The notes under the pieces: generated by a model
What the model was told of the DNA's origin: nothing
Database searches by the model: none
Seen by the model: the letters and a program-made list of their open reading frames with translations, nothing else
Made by a program: the position numbers and the translations under genes
In this document: piece by piece, positions 7,144 to 14,749 of the stretch
Numbering within the stretch: the stretch's first letter is position 1
Layout: each line of letters starts with the position of its first letter
Source of the DNA: Solirubrobacteraceae bacterium
GTDB taxonomy: Bacteria; Actinomycetota; Thermoleophilia; Solirubrobacterales; Solirubrobacteraceae
NCBI GenBank assembly: GCA_030447005.1
Contig: JAUJME010000011.1
Span: forward strand, 1-19,394
Length of the DNA: 19,394 nt
Direction: 5' to 3'

Positions 7144-7176
7144 AAGGCCCCGGGGCGCGGTGCGCCCCGGGGCCTT
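7144..7176 (-). terminator. Strong hairpin terminator after the Flp pilin gene
   Basis: A perfect 15-base inverted repeat, AAGGCCCCGGGGCGC and its complement, encloses a 3-base loop. It begins 35 bases after the pilin stop and precedes the yqeY promoter. There is no U-tract, as is common for actinobacterial terminators. The stem is symmetric, so it could work from either side. Confidence 0.8.
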
Positions 7177-7211
7177 GCCGGTCTGAGGAAGTCCCTGGCG
7201 GGAGCGGGCGG

Positions 7212-7526
7212 CTAGCCCTTGTTGCCCTTGCTGCCCGCCTTGCCGGCCGGCTTGGCCTTCTTGCCGCCGTTGCCCTTGGCGGCGGGCTTGGCGACGCCCT
7301 CGTCAGCCTTGGTGATCTTGTCGATCTGGCCGCCGATCGCGCCGCCGATGTGGCCGCCGATGTCGGTGTTGGCGAGCGCGCCGATCATCACGGCGATGAC
7401 GAGGAGGACGCCCATGTACTCGGCCGCCGTCTGGCCGGTCTCACGAGCGAGGCGCTTCGTGGTGGCCGCGACGATGCGGCGGGTGCGGGTGACGAGGCCC
7501 TGCGTGGTGGTGATGAAGCTCGACAT
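7212..7526 (-). CDS. flp: Flp/Tad-type major pilin
   Basis: The 104-residue prepilin has the Tad pilin signature. After a 31-residue basic leader comes G31, with a predicted cut before Q32, then QTAAEYMGV with E36 at +5 and Y37 at +6. A hydrophobic segment follows to about residue 53. The mature product is about 73 residues. Flp pilins polymerise into thin fibres for adhesion and DNA or surface contact. The C-terminal 30 residues are almost only Lys, Gly, Ala and Pro, giving a strongly basic tail. I chose the ATG at 7526 because GGGAGGA lies nine bases before it; the frame runs further upstream without family content. The gene lies downstream of the tad and two-component genes, separated by a leader with inverted repeats, so it can be controlled separately and made in excess. 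Confidence 0.9.
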   Translation of the reverse strand: MSSFITTTQGLVTRTRRIVAATTKRLARETGQTAAEYMGVLLVIAVMIGALANTDIGGHIGGAIGGQIDKITKADEGVAKPAAKGNGGKKAKPAGKAGSKGNKG

Positions 7527-7535
7527 GGTGGTGAG

Positions 7536-7542
7536 TCCTCCC
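7536..7542 (-). promoter_or_regulatory. Ribosome binding site of the pilin gene
   Basis: GGGAGGA on the minus strand lies nine bases before the ATG at 7526. It decides this start against the longer frame. It is stronger than the sites seen at other genes in the window, fitting high expression of a major pilin. Confidence 0.75.
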
Positions 7543-7571
7543 GGTGGTGAGTGAAGAAGTTGACCGCTGAC

Positions 7572-7610
7572 CTGGCGGGAATACTCGCCGCCGGGCCAGG
7601 GGCCCGCCAG
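7572..7610 (-). promoter_or_regulatory. Inverted repeat around a possible pilin -10 element
   Basis: CTGGCGGG (7572-7579) and CCCGCCAG (7603-7610) are a perfect 8-base inverted repeat with a 23-base centre. On the minus strand TATTCC (7578-7583), a possible -10, lies at its edge. It may be an operator or a leader hairpin. No -35 is evident. Confidence 0.35.
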
Positions 7611-7641
7611 AGGCCGGGGACTCATCTTGCGGAGGACCAGA

Positions 7642-7677
7642 GGTCCCATATTCGCGTGGGACCCCCGGGACCGGGGG
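7642..7677 (-). terminator. Tandem hairpins after the response-regulator gene
   Basis: Two adjacent stems are visible. GGTCCCA/TGGGACC (7642-7648 and 7657-7663) has an 8-base loop TATTCGCG. CCCCCGG/CCGGGGG (7662-7668 and 7671-7677) is a very short-looped GC stem. The GC stem starts 9 bases after the regulator stop, which fits partial termination before the pilin. The looser first repeat could also be an operator. Confidence 0.5.
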
Positions 7678-7685
7678 CGGGCCCT

Positions 7686-8333
7686 TCAGCGCTCGCCGAC
7701 GCCGAGCCAGAGGGCGATGGCCTCGGCCCGGGAGTGCACGGCGAGCTTCTCGTAGATGCGGCTGAGGTGGTTCTTCACCGTCTTGTTGGTGATGAACAGC
7801 TCCTCCGCGATGTCGCGGTTGGAGCGGCCGCGGGCGAGCAGGTTGAGGACCTCGCGCTCGCGCGCGGTCAGGGAGCCCAGCCCGAGCTCGTCCGTGTCGT
7901 TGTCGGGCCCGGGGGCCCGCCGCAGCGCCTCGAAGACCGCGGGGGTCACGGCGGGCGAGAGGACCATCTCGCCGCGCGCGACGGCCAGGATGCGCGACGC
8001 GAGCTCCTCGGGCTCGAAGCGCCCGTGCACGAGGTAGCCCGAGGCGCCGTTGCGGATCGCCCCGGTGACGAGGTCCTCGTCCTCGGAGTAGGAGAGCATC
8101 AGGACCTTCGAGCGCTCCGACAGCGGGCCCGCGGCCTCCACGCCGTTCATCACGGGCATCCGGACGTCGAGGCAGACGACGTCGGGGCGCAGCTCGCCGG
8201 CGCGGGCGATCGCCTCGCGGCCGTCGGCCGCCTCCCCCACGACCTCGATGTCGTCCATCTCGGCCAGCAGGCTCGCGATGCCCCGGCGGACGATGGCGTT
8301 GTCGTCGACGAGAAGGACCCGGATCATTGCCAT
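7686..8333 (-). CDS. NarL/FixJ-family response regulator
   Basis: The 215-residue DNA-binding regulator has a receiver domain (4-122) with acidic pair D10/D11 and phospho-acceptor D56 in CLDVRMP. A LuxR-type helix-turn-helix follows at 154-210 (LTAREREVLNLLARGRSNRDIAEELF split by the usual turn). The normally invariant receiver lysine, expected in GYLLK, is replaced: the sequence is GYLVHG with H103 in that place. The ATG at 8333 lies 10 bases inside the kinase gene; a second in-frame ATG at 8327 gives an ATGA overlap and is equally possible. It is the partner of the kinase upstream and probably controls pilus genes, including the pilin just downstream. Confidence 0.92.
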   Translation of the reverse strand: MAMIRVLLVDDNAIVRRGIASLLAEMDDIEVVGEAADGREAIARAGELRPDVVCLDVRMPVMNGVEAAGPLSERSKVLMLSYSEDEDLVTGAIRNGASGYLVHGRFEPEELASRILAVARGEMVLSPAVTPAVFEALRRAPGPDNDTDELGLGSLTAREREVLNLLARGRSNRDIAEELFITNKTVKNHLSRIYEKLAVHSRAEAIALWLGVGER

Positions 8334-9607
8334 GTGACGCCCTCGACGGTACGGCGCGGGGCGGACGCCGGGGGGTCGGAGGCGCCGGACGCGTCGATGA
8401 CCGCCGCGTCGGGCTCGGGCGCCGGCACCCACGCCGAGATCACCGTCCCGTCGCCGGGCTCGGACTCCACGGAGAGGTCCCCGCCCGCCACCCGCGCGCG
8501 CTCGCGCATCCCGACGAGGCCGTAGTGGCGGCCGGCCTGGAGCTCTGAGAGGTCGTCGGGGACCTCGAACCCCGGGCCGTCGTCGGCGACCGTCAGCACC
8601 GCGCGCTCGGCGAGCGGGCGCAGCCGGACGGTGACGGCGGTGGCCCCGGCCGCGTGGCGGCTGACGTTGCGCAGCGCCTCGCGGGTGATCCACACGAGCT
8701 CGCGCGCCGCGTCGCCGGCCAGCCAGGGGATCTCCTCGGCGGCCACCTGGACCGCCACGCCGCTCTCCCCCGACCAGCGCTCGGCCTCCGCGCGCACCGC
8801 CGCGGCGGGCGGCAGGTCGGCGTCGTCGCGCGTGCGCAGGCCGGCGATCAGGTCGCGCGCCTCCTCGGCGGCGAGCTTGGCGTCGTCGGCGAGCCGGCGG
8901 GCGTCGCGGACCGCCGCCTCCGGGTCGCGCTCGATCTGGCGCGACAGCGCGAGCGCCGCGAAGCCGATGCCGTGGACCGTCTTGGCGAGCGAGTCGTGCA
9001 TGTCGCGGGCGAGCCGCGCGCGCTCGTGCTCGGCCGCCGCCGCGCGCTGCTGCTCGGCGAGGTCGGCCTCGGCGGCCGCCTGGCGGTCGAGGAGGTTGCG
9101 CGCGGCGGCGCCCGCGGCGGCGACGACGAGGTAGAGCGCCGGCAGGCCGACGTAGCTCTGGAAGGTGGCCGGGATGTCGTCGACGTTCTGGCGCACCTCG
9201 AGCACCCAGGCGTAGGAGGCGACGAGCATCAGCGAGAAGACGGTCGCGCCCGTCCAGCCGTAGATGAGCCCGCCGAGCAGCGCGGTGCCGAGCGTGAAGT
9301 AGAAGAACGGGCTCTGGACGCCGGTGAGCAGCAGGATCAGCGCCGCCAGCACGAGCTCGGCGGCGAAGTAGGACGGCCGCCGCACGAGCGCCGGGCCGAC
9401 GCGGTTCCAGAACTTCAGCGGCACGAAGGAGGCGGCGCCCGCCACCGCGATGGCGGCGATGGTCAGGACCCGCTGCTCCTGCGCCGGCAGCGAGAGCAGC
9501 GTCACGAGGAGCACGCCGGCGCGGAAGGTGATCGTCAGCTTGCAGGCCGACTCGAGCCACCCCGCGGCCCCGCCGGGGCCGCGCTCCTGGATGCGATCAC
9601 CCGCCAA
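8324..9607 (-). CDS. NarL-type sensor histidine kinase (HisKA_3)
   Basis: The 427-residue membrane kinase has about five or six N-terminal hydrophobic segments between 24 and 168 and no large extracytoplasmic domain, so it may sense a membrane or intramembrane cue. A coiled-coil linker (about 170-200) leads to the HisKA_3 dimerisation helix with H204 in RDMHDSLAKTVHG. The HATPase domain follows: N box with E310 and N314 in REALRNVSRHA, DDGPGF at 342-347, GLVGMRER at 363-370 and GDGT at 385-388. The TTG at 9607 is the only plausible start before the first membrane helix and lies 11 bases inside tadC; no strong ribosome site is seen, consistent with coupling. A Pro/Ala-rich tail of about 35 residues ends the protein. 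Confidence 0.92.
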   Translation of the reverse strand: MAGDRIQERGPGGAAGWLESACKLTITFRAGVLLVTLLSLPAQEQRVLTIAAIAVAGAASFVPLKFWNRVGPALVRRPSYFAAELVLAALILLLTGVQSPFFYFTLGTALLGGLIYGWTGATVFSLMLVASYAWVLEVRQNVDDIPATFQSYVGLPALYLVVAAAGAAARNLLDRQAAAEADLAEQQRAAAAEHERARLARDMHDSLAKTVHGIGFAALALSRQIERDPEAAVRDARRLADDAKLAAEEARDLIAGLRTRDDADLPPAAAVRAEAERWSGESGVAVQVAAEEIPWLAGDAARELVWITREALRNVSRHAAGATAVTVRLRPLAERAVLTVADDGPGFEVPDDLSELQAGRHYGLVGMRERARVAGGDLSVESEPGDGTVISAWVPAPEPDAAVIDASGASDPPASAPRRTVEGVTWQ

Positions 9608-10487
9608 GGAGCCCGCTGTCGATGACGCCGGAGCCGAGGAGCATCGAGACCACGATGAGGATCATCGAGCCGGGGACGATCAGCGTGGTGACGATGAGCG
9701 AGACCCGGGGCGACGCCTGCGCCGCCCGCTTGCGCGCCGACTGGTGGGCGCTGCGCCGCATGTCCTGCGCGATGTCGTTGAGGGCGTCCGACAGCGGGAC
9801 GCCGAGCTCCTCCGCCTGGAGCTGGGCCGCCACGAAGGAGGAGAGCTGCTCGGAGGCGTTGCGGTCGCGCAGCGCGAGGAAGGCGTCGCGGCGCGTGGCG
9901 CCGAGGTCCATCTGGCGCAGCGCGAGGATCATCTCCTCCCCCACCGGGCCGCCGAGCGACTCGGCCACCCGCAGGAGCGCCGACCGGTAGCCCAGGCCGG
10001 CGCGGACGGTCACCGCGAGGATGTCGAGGAAGTCCGGGAGGTCGCGCTCGATGCGCTCCTGGCGCAGCCGGCCCTGCCGCGAGATCCAGATGTCGACGCC
10101 GAACCAGCCGATGATCGCCCCGAGCACGAGGACGAACGGCGACGAGCCCAGGAGGACGAAGAAGCCCGTCCCGATCACCCACAGCGTCGTGATCGCCGCG
10201 CGCAGCCCGACGAAGCGCTGGACCGTCAGGCCCCCCGGCCGGCCGGCGAGGTCGATGCGGCGGGCGATCCGGTCGCGCCGCCCCGTGTTGAGCGCGCGCA
10301 TCGCGCGGGGGCCGAGCCCGGCCGCGAGGCGCTCCACCAGCGCCTTGACGAAGCTCCGGTTCCCGGCCGCCGGGTCGCCGGGCGACTCGAAGCGCTCGAG
10401 TGGGCCGCGGTCGCGCAGCATCGGGACGGCCAGCAGGCCGACCGCGGCGCACAGCGAGGCGAGCGTCCCGGCGAGCAGCGGCGTCAT
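9597..10487 (-). CDS. tadC: Tad pilus assembly platform protein TadC
   Basis: The 296-residue inner-membrane protein has a type II secretion F (GspF) domain. Hydrophobic segments are near 3-23, 95-135 and 265-290. The cytoplasmic helical core has the F-family pattern RDLPDFLDILAVTVRAGLGY (about 152-171) and EELGVPLSDALNDIAQDMR. TadB and TadC together form the platform on which CpaF drives pilin polymerisation. The ATG at 10487 shares one base with the tadB stop (TGATG), and the 3' end overlaps the kinase start. The much longer frame upstream is a shadow of tadB. Confidence 0.92.
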   Translation of the reverse strand: MTPLLAGTLASLCAAVGLLAVPMLRDRGPLERFESPGDPAAGNRSFVKALVERLAAGLGPRAMRALNTGRRDRIARRIDLAGRPGGLTVQRFVGLRAAITTLWVIGTGFFVLLGSSPFVLVLGAIIGWFGVDIWISRQGRLRQERIERDLPDFLDILAVTVRAGLGYRSALLRVAESLGGPVGEEMILALRQMDLGATRRDAFLALRDRNASEQLSSFVAAQLQAEELGVPLSDALNDIAQDMRRSAHQSARKRAAQASPRVSLIVTTLIVPGSMILIVVSMLLGSGVIDSGLLGG

Positions 10488-11419
10488 CAGACCTCGACCT
10501 TGGTCGTCCCGCGGATGAGCAGGAACGCGAAGGACCACAGGACCCCGGCGATCGCCAGCGCGGCGAGCCCCACGAAGGAGCTCGTCATCTCGCGCAGCAC
10601 GCCGGGGTTGAGCGCGTTGACCGCGATCACGGTGAGGATCCCGATGCCGGCCACCACGTAGGAGGTGTACACGGAGCCCGACAGCAGCGTGCGGATCTCT
10701 CGCAGCAGGTCCTTGCGCGCCTCGAGCGTCGCGCCGAGCTCCTGGAGCGCGCGCACCGTGTCGCCGCCCGCGCGCTGCTGGATGATGATCGTGGTCATCA
10801 GGACGGAGACCTCGCGCGAGGGGAGGCGGGCGCGGAGGGCCTCGAGCGCGTCGTCGAGCGAGCGGCCGACGCGCATCTCCTCGAGCACGGTGCGCATCTC
10901 GGCGCCGGCGGGGTCGTCGAGCTCGCGCGCGGCGAGCTGGACCGCGCCGGCCATCGAGAGGCCCGCGGAGGCGCCGTTGGAGAGCATCCGCGCGACCTCG
11001 GGCAGCTGCGCGACGAAGGCGTCGCGGCGCGCGGCGCGCTTGCGCTCGACGTAGGTGCGCGCGCCGCCGTAGGCGACGAGGACCGCCACCACGAGCGCCA
11101 CCGGTCCGGAGAGGAAGAAGCGCCCGATGAACCAGACGGCGAGCGCGAGCCCGGCCGCGGCGGCCAGGAACTCCGCGGGCGCCATCGACACGCCGGCGCC
11201 GCGCAGCCACGCGGTCAGCCGGGCGCCGCTGCGGGTGCGCCGCAGGCGCAGGTCGGCCGCCGCCAGCAGCCGCCGGCCGAGGGGCTCGTCGGCGTCGTAC
11301 TGCCCGCGGGCGATCAGCTCGGCGCTGCGCGCGGAGGTGGTGAAGAGCTGCCACAGCCCGACCAGGCCGAGCCCCAGCACGGGGACGAGCAACGCCAGCG
11401 CGAGCGCGTCCTTCTCCAT
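10487..11419 (-). CDS. tadB: Tad pilus assembly platform protein TadB
   Basis: The 310-residue membrane protein also has a GspF domain. It has a hydrophobic N-terminal segment (5-25), central segments (about 85-120) and two C-terminal helices (about 248-305). The cytoplasmic helical core includes AQLPEVARMLSNGASAGLSM and IIIQQRAGGDTVRALQELG. The second pattern resembles TadB from other actinobacteria, where the domain packs against the CpaF hexamer. The ATG at 11419 shares one base with the cpaF stop, and the gene is joined the same way to tadC. It is part of the single tad transcript. Confidence 0.93.
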   Translation of the reverse strand: MEKDALALALLVPVLGLGLVGLWQLFTTSARSAELIARGQYDADEPLGRRLLAAADLRLRRTRSGARLTAWLRGAGVSMAPAEFLAAAAGLALAVWFIGRFFLSGPVALVVAVLVAYGGARTYVERKRAARRDAFVAQLPEVARMLSNGASAGLSMAGAVQLAARELDDPAGAEMRTVLEEMRVGRSLDDALEALRARLPSREVSVLMTTIIIQQRAGGDTVRALQELGATLEARKDLLREIRTLLSGSVYTSYVVAGIGILTVIAVNALNPGVLREMTSSFVGLAALAIAGVLWSFAFLLIRGTTKVEV

Positions 11420-12756
11420 CAGGCGACCTCGCGCTCGGGGGAGACGGGGAGGTCGGCGAGCTCGCCGAACTCCGGCGGGACGGGCTCCCCCAGGAACGCC
11501 AGGCGCTCCGCGATGACGTCGGGCAGCCGGAAGTGGCGGAAGTGGCCCGTCACCGTGCGGTCGGCCCCGATCGGGTCGGCCTCGAAGGTCGCCACGGTGC
11601 CCAGGCGGAACGGCTCGCGGCGGCTCGAGGCCACGGCGGCCACCTCCGAGACCCGGCGGGCCCCGTCGGGATAGCGGTCGATCTGCACGATCACGTGGAT
11701 CGCCGAGTTGATCTGGTCGCGCAGCGCCTCGAACGGGATGTGGAGGTCGCTCATGGTCGCCAGCGTCTCGAGCCGGTGGATCGCGTCGTCGCAGGAGTTC
11801 GAGTGGACGGTGACCAGCGACCCCTCGTGACCCGTGTTGAGGGCCTGGAGCATGTCGAGCGTCTCGCCGCCGCGGACCTCGCCGACGATGATGCGGTCGG
11901 GCCGCATGCGCAGCGAGTTGCGCACCAGGTCGCGAATGGCGATCTCGCCCTTGCCCTCCACGTTGGGCGGGCGGGCCTCGAGGGAGACGACGTGGGGCTG
12001 CTGGAGGCGCAGCTCGGCGTTGTCCTCGACGGTGATGATGCGCTCGCCCTCCGGCACGGCGGCCGACAGCGCGTTGAGCAGCGTGGTCTTGCCGGCGCCC
12101 GTGCCGCCCGAGATGACCACGTTGAGCTTGGCGCGGACGAAGAGCGAGAGCAGCCGCAGCGTCGGCGCGTCGATCGACCCGCGGGCGCTCAGCTCGTCGA
12201 GCGTGAAGAGGCGGGGGAAGCGCCGGATGGTCATGGTCGGGCCGTTGATCGCCAGCGGCGGGACGATCACGTTGACGCGCTCGCCGCCGGGCAGGCGGGC
12301 GTCGACCATCGGGCTCGACTCGTCGATGCGGCGGTTGACCTGGGAGACGATGCGGTCGATCGTCTGGTAGAGCTGGTTCTCGTCGGAGAAGGTGATCGGC
12401 GCGCGCTCGAGGCGCCCCGCCCGCTCGAGCCAGACCTCGTCGGGCCCGTTGATCATGATCTCCGTCACCGACGGGTCGGCGAGCAGCGGCTCGAGCACCC
12501 CGAGGCCGATCGCCTCGTCGATGATCTGGCGGATGAGCAGCGTGCGCTCGGCCGTGGAGAGCACGGGCCCCTCCCGGCTGACCATCCGGCCGACCACCCG
12601 CTCGAGGCGAGCGCGGCGCTGGGCCTCGGAGAGCTCGGAGAACTCCGAGAGGTCGACCTCCTCGAGCAGCCGGCGGCGGTAGTAGGCGACGCCGTCGGGG
12701 CGGGAGTCGCCGCCCCCGTCGCCGTTGCGCTCGACGATCCGGTCGCGCAGGCCCAT
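11419..12756 (-). CDS. cpaF: Tad pilus assembly ATPase CpaF (TadA)
   Basis: The 445-residue secretion ATPase of the VirB11/PulE superfamily powers Tad pilus extension, and in some species retraction. An N-terminal helical region (1-90) precedes the N-terminal ATPase domain, which includes TEIMINGPDEVW (98-109). The core has Walker A GGTGAGKTT (217-225), Asp box ITVEDNAELRL (241-251), Walker B RIIVGEVRGGE (288-298) and His box GHEGSLVTVHSN (309-320). All catalytic parts are present, so it should be active. The ATG at 12756 shares one base with the stop of the upstream tadE gene, and its own stop overlaps the tadB start. Confidence 0.96.
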   Translation of the reverse strand: MGLRDRIVERNGDGGGDSRPDGVAYYRRRLLEEVDLSEFSELSEAQRRARLERVVGRMVSREGPVLSTAERTLLIRQIIDEAIGLGVLEPLLADPSVTEIMINGPDEVWLERAGRLERAPITFSDENQLYQTIDRIVSQVNRRIDESSPMVDARLPGGERVNVIVPPLAINGPTMTIRRFPRLFTLDELSARGSIDAPTLRLLSLFVRAKLNVVISGGTGAGKTTLLNALSAAVPEGERIITVEDNAELRLQQPHVVSLEARPPNVEGKGEIAIRDLVRNSLRMRPDRIIVGEVRGGETLDMLQALNTGHEGSLVTVHSNSCDDAIHRLETLATMSDLHIPFEALRDQINSAIHVIVQIDRYPDGARRVSEVAAVASSRREPFRLGTVATFEADPIGADRTVTGHFRHFRLPDVIAERLAFLGEPVPPEFGELADLPVSPEREVA

Positions 12757-13109
12757 CAGCTCGGCAGCTCCGCGGTGCGGGTCGCGCGCAGGCTCTCGGC
12801 GGAGAGCCCGGGGACGAGGATCGGGATGCGGATCCGCACCGTCGCGCGGTCGCCCTCGAGCGTGAACTTCATCCCGCGCCGCAGCGGCGGCGAGAGGGCG
12901 TTGCGGGCCGCCTTCTTCGGATCTGCGTCGGCGCCGCGCGCGTTGACGCGGCTCGCGGTCCGGGCGGCGTTGGACGCCTGCGTGAAGGCCCAGGCGCCGA
13001 GCAGGACCTGCCAGATGAGCATCACGGTGAGCAGCAGGTAGGGCAGCATCCCCAGCAGCTCGGCGGAGGCCTGACCGGCCTCCGAGCGCAGGGCCGCGAG
13101 CCGCCTCAC
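12756..13109 (-). CDS. tadE: TadE-like minor pilin
   Basis: The 117-residue protein has a 12-residue leader, then G12 with Q13 at +1 and E17 at +5 (AGQASAELLGML), the Tad pseudopilin cleavage pattern. A membrane helix covers about 18-40, followed by QASNAARTASRVNARGA, the usual TadE amphipathic stretch, and a small beta-rich end (VRIRIPILVPGL at 95-106). The same V-R-x-x-x-P-x-x-x-P-G-L ending occurs in the pilin part of the CpaE fusion just upstream, so the two are probably paralogues. The GTG at 13109 overlaps the fusion gene's stop by four bases. TadE-like proteins are thought to prime or cap the pilus. Confidence 0.85.
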   Translation of the reverse strand: MRRLAALRSEAGQASAELLGMLPYLLLTVMLIWQVLLGAWAFTQASNAARTASRVNARGADADPKKAARNALSPPLRRGMKFTLEGDRATVRIRIPILVPGLSAESLRATRTAELPS

Positions 13110-14749
13110 CGGCTCGCCCGCCTCCCCGGGGTCGGGGTCGGCGTCGGCGTCTTGCGCTGCGAGGCGGGCAGCGCCTCGTCCTCGACCGATGTCGCCGCCT
13201 GCGAGGAGATCTCGAACGGCGAGCGCAGGCCCGGCAGCACGACGGGGACCCTCAGCGCGACGCGGACCGTCACGTCGCCGCGCTTGTCGATGTCGGCCTG
13301 CTTGCGCCAGGCGCCGGGGAGGGTCTCGCGGGCGACGTCGCGGTAGGGCTTGTCGTCCTTCTCGTCGCGCGGGTCCGTCGCGAGCTCGCGCGCCCCCTCC
13401 CGCGCGGCGTGGCCGGCGATCACGTACGTGTAGCCGACCAGGCCGATCTGCCAGAAGCCGAGGATGAGCACCGCGAGCAGCGGCAGGAGGCCCATCGTCT
13501 CGACGCTCGACTGGCCGCGGTCCCCGCCCAGGCGCGCCAGCAGGCCCCGGGGCTCGCCGTCGTCGCCGCCACCGCCGCCGTCGCCCGCTGCGGCGCCGGC
13601 CGCGTCGACCTCGGCGGCGAGGGCGGCGTACGCCGCGCGCATCTTCTGGTCCTCCACGCGCGACGGCACGCCGGTGTTGACCGCCGCCTCGAGCGTCGGG
13701 AAGGCCGCCGGGATCGTCGTCTGGGCGAAGCGGCCCTTGACCACCTTGCGCGCGAGGTCGGGCTGGACCTCGACCTTGCGCGACGTCCGGTTGAGCAGGA
13801 CGAGGACGTCGTCGTCGCCCTCGCGGACCTGGAGTCGCTTCCACCGGTCGGTCAGGCGCCGCGCGCCGCGCAGGGCGGCGACGTCGGGCGTGGTCACGAC
13901 GATCACCTGGTTGGCCATCTCGGCGCCGATCACCCCAGCCTCGGTGACCGAGGCGCCCAGGTCGACCACCGTGAGCGAGTGGCGGGCGCGCACCGCCCCG
14001 AGCACGCTGCGGGCCACCGCCGAGTCGACCTCCTCGAAGCGCTCGCCCTCGTCGGGCGCGAGCAGCACGCGGAAGCCCTCGCGATGGGTGTAGAGCGTCT
14101 CCTGGAGGTGGCGCACGGAGATCTCCGCCGCCACCTCGACGAGGTCGACCACGCTGCGGCGCTGCGGCATGTCGAGGTAGTTGCGGAAGTCGCCCTTCTG
14201 GAGGTCGAAGTCGACGAGGCAGACCGGCCGCCCCGGCGTCGCGCGGACCGCCGCGAGCGCGAGTTGAAGCGCCACCGTGGTGGTGCCGACCCCGCCCTTG
14301 GCGCCCGCCACCGCGACGATCTGGCCCCCGACCGCCCCCGCGGCGGACTCCTCGCCCGTGACCCGCTCGCGCAGCGAGCGCGACCACTGGGCGGCCGCGC
14401 GGACGCTCGCCTCGAGCGCCTCGAGGGAGAGCGGCAGGCTCACGACGTCGCGCAGGCCGGCCTGCATGGCGGCGCGCAGGACGTCGGGGGAGTCGTCGGC
14501 GGCGATCAGGACGAGCCCGACCTCCGGGTTGCCCGTGCTGATCTCGCGCGCCATCTGGAGGACGGGAACCGACCCCAGCGTGTCGTGGAGGACGACGACG
14601 TCGATGTCGAGCCGCGAGAGCGCCCGCGAGAGCTCCTCGGCGTCGCAGACCGTCTCGACCACCTCGAGCCCGTCGCCCTCGGCGGCGAGCGCCGCCGCGC
14701 GCCCCGCGAGCTGCGCGTCGGCGATCGCCAGCAGCAGCCGGTGGCTCAC
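13106..14749 (-). CDS. cpaE: CpaE/TadZ-type ATPase fused to a C-terminal TadE-like pilin
   Basis: The 547-residue protein joins two usual separate proteins. Residues 1-122 form a receiver-like domain; 143-385 is a ParA/MinD-type ATPase with deviant Walker A GAKGGVGTTT (149-158), CLVDFDLQKGD (177-187) and VVDLG (261-265). CpaE/TadZ places the Tad machine in the cell. A Gly/Asp-rich linker (386-411) leads to G412, Q413 and E417, the prepilin G/QxxxE pattern, then a membrane helix (419-445) and a TadE-like tail ending TPTPTPTPGRRASR. No in-frame ATG, GTG or TTG lies between residue 370 and G412, only CTG, so a separate TadE start is unlikely. The GTG at 14749 overlaps the cpaB stop. A frameshift in the assembly is possible but nothing in the frame suggests one. 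Confidence 0.9.
   Translation of the reverse strand: MSHRLLLAIADAQLAGRAAALAAEGDGLEVVETVCDAEELSRALSRLDIDVVVLHDTLGSVPVLQMAREISTGNPEVGLVLIAADDSPDVLRAAMQAGLRDVVSLPLSLEALEASVRAAAQWSRSLRERVTGEESAAGAVGGQIVAVAGAKGGVGTTTVALQLALAAVRATPGRPVCLVDFDLQKGDFRNYLDMPQRRSVVDLVEVAAEISVRHLQETLYTHREGFRVLLAPDEGERFEEVDSAVARSVLGAVRARHSLTVVDLGASVTEAGVIGAEMANQVIVVTTPDVAALRGARRLTDRWKRLQVREGDDDVLVLLNRTSRKVEVQPDLARKVVKGRFAQTTIPAAFPTLEAAVNTGVPSRVEDQKMRAAYAALAAEVDAAGAAAGDGGGGGDDGEPRGLLARLGGDRGQSSVETMGLLPLLAVLILGFWQIGLVGYTYVIAGHAAREGARELATDPRDEKDDKPYRDVARETLPGAWRKQADIDKRGDVTVRVALRVPVVLPGLRSPFEISSQAATSVEDEALPASQRKTPTPTPTPGRRASR

Noticed and set aside
8654..10661. Long + strand frames opposite the kinase and tadC
   Set aside because: Both minus-strand genes are certain from conserved motifs; the + strand frames have no start context or domains.
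11533..13041. A 502-codon + strand frame opposite cpaF and tadE
   Set aside because: CpaF has all ATPase motifs on the minus strand; this frame shows none.
13128..13150. Short Thr-Pro repeat at the end of the CpaE fusion as a repeat element
   Set aside because: It is a four-unit coding simple repeat with no sign of a mobile or array structure.
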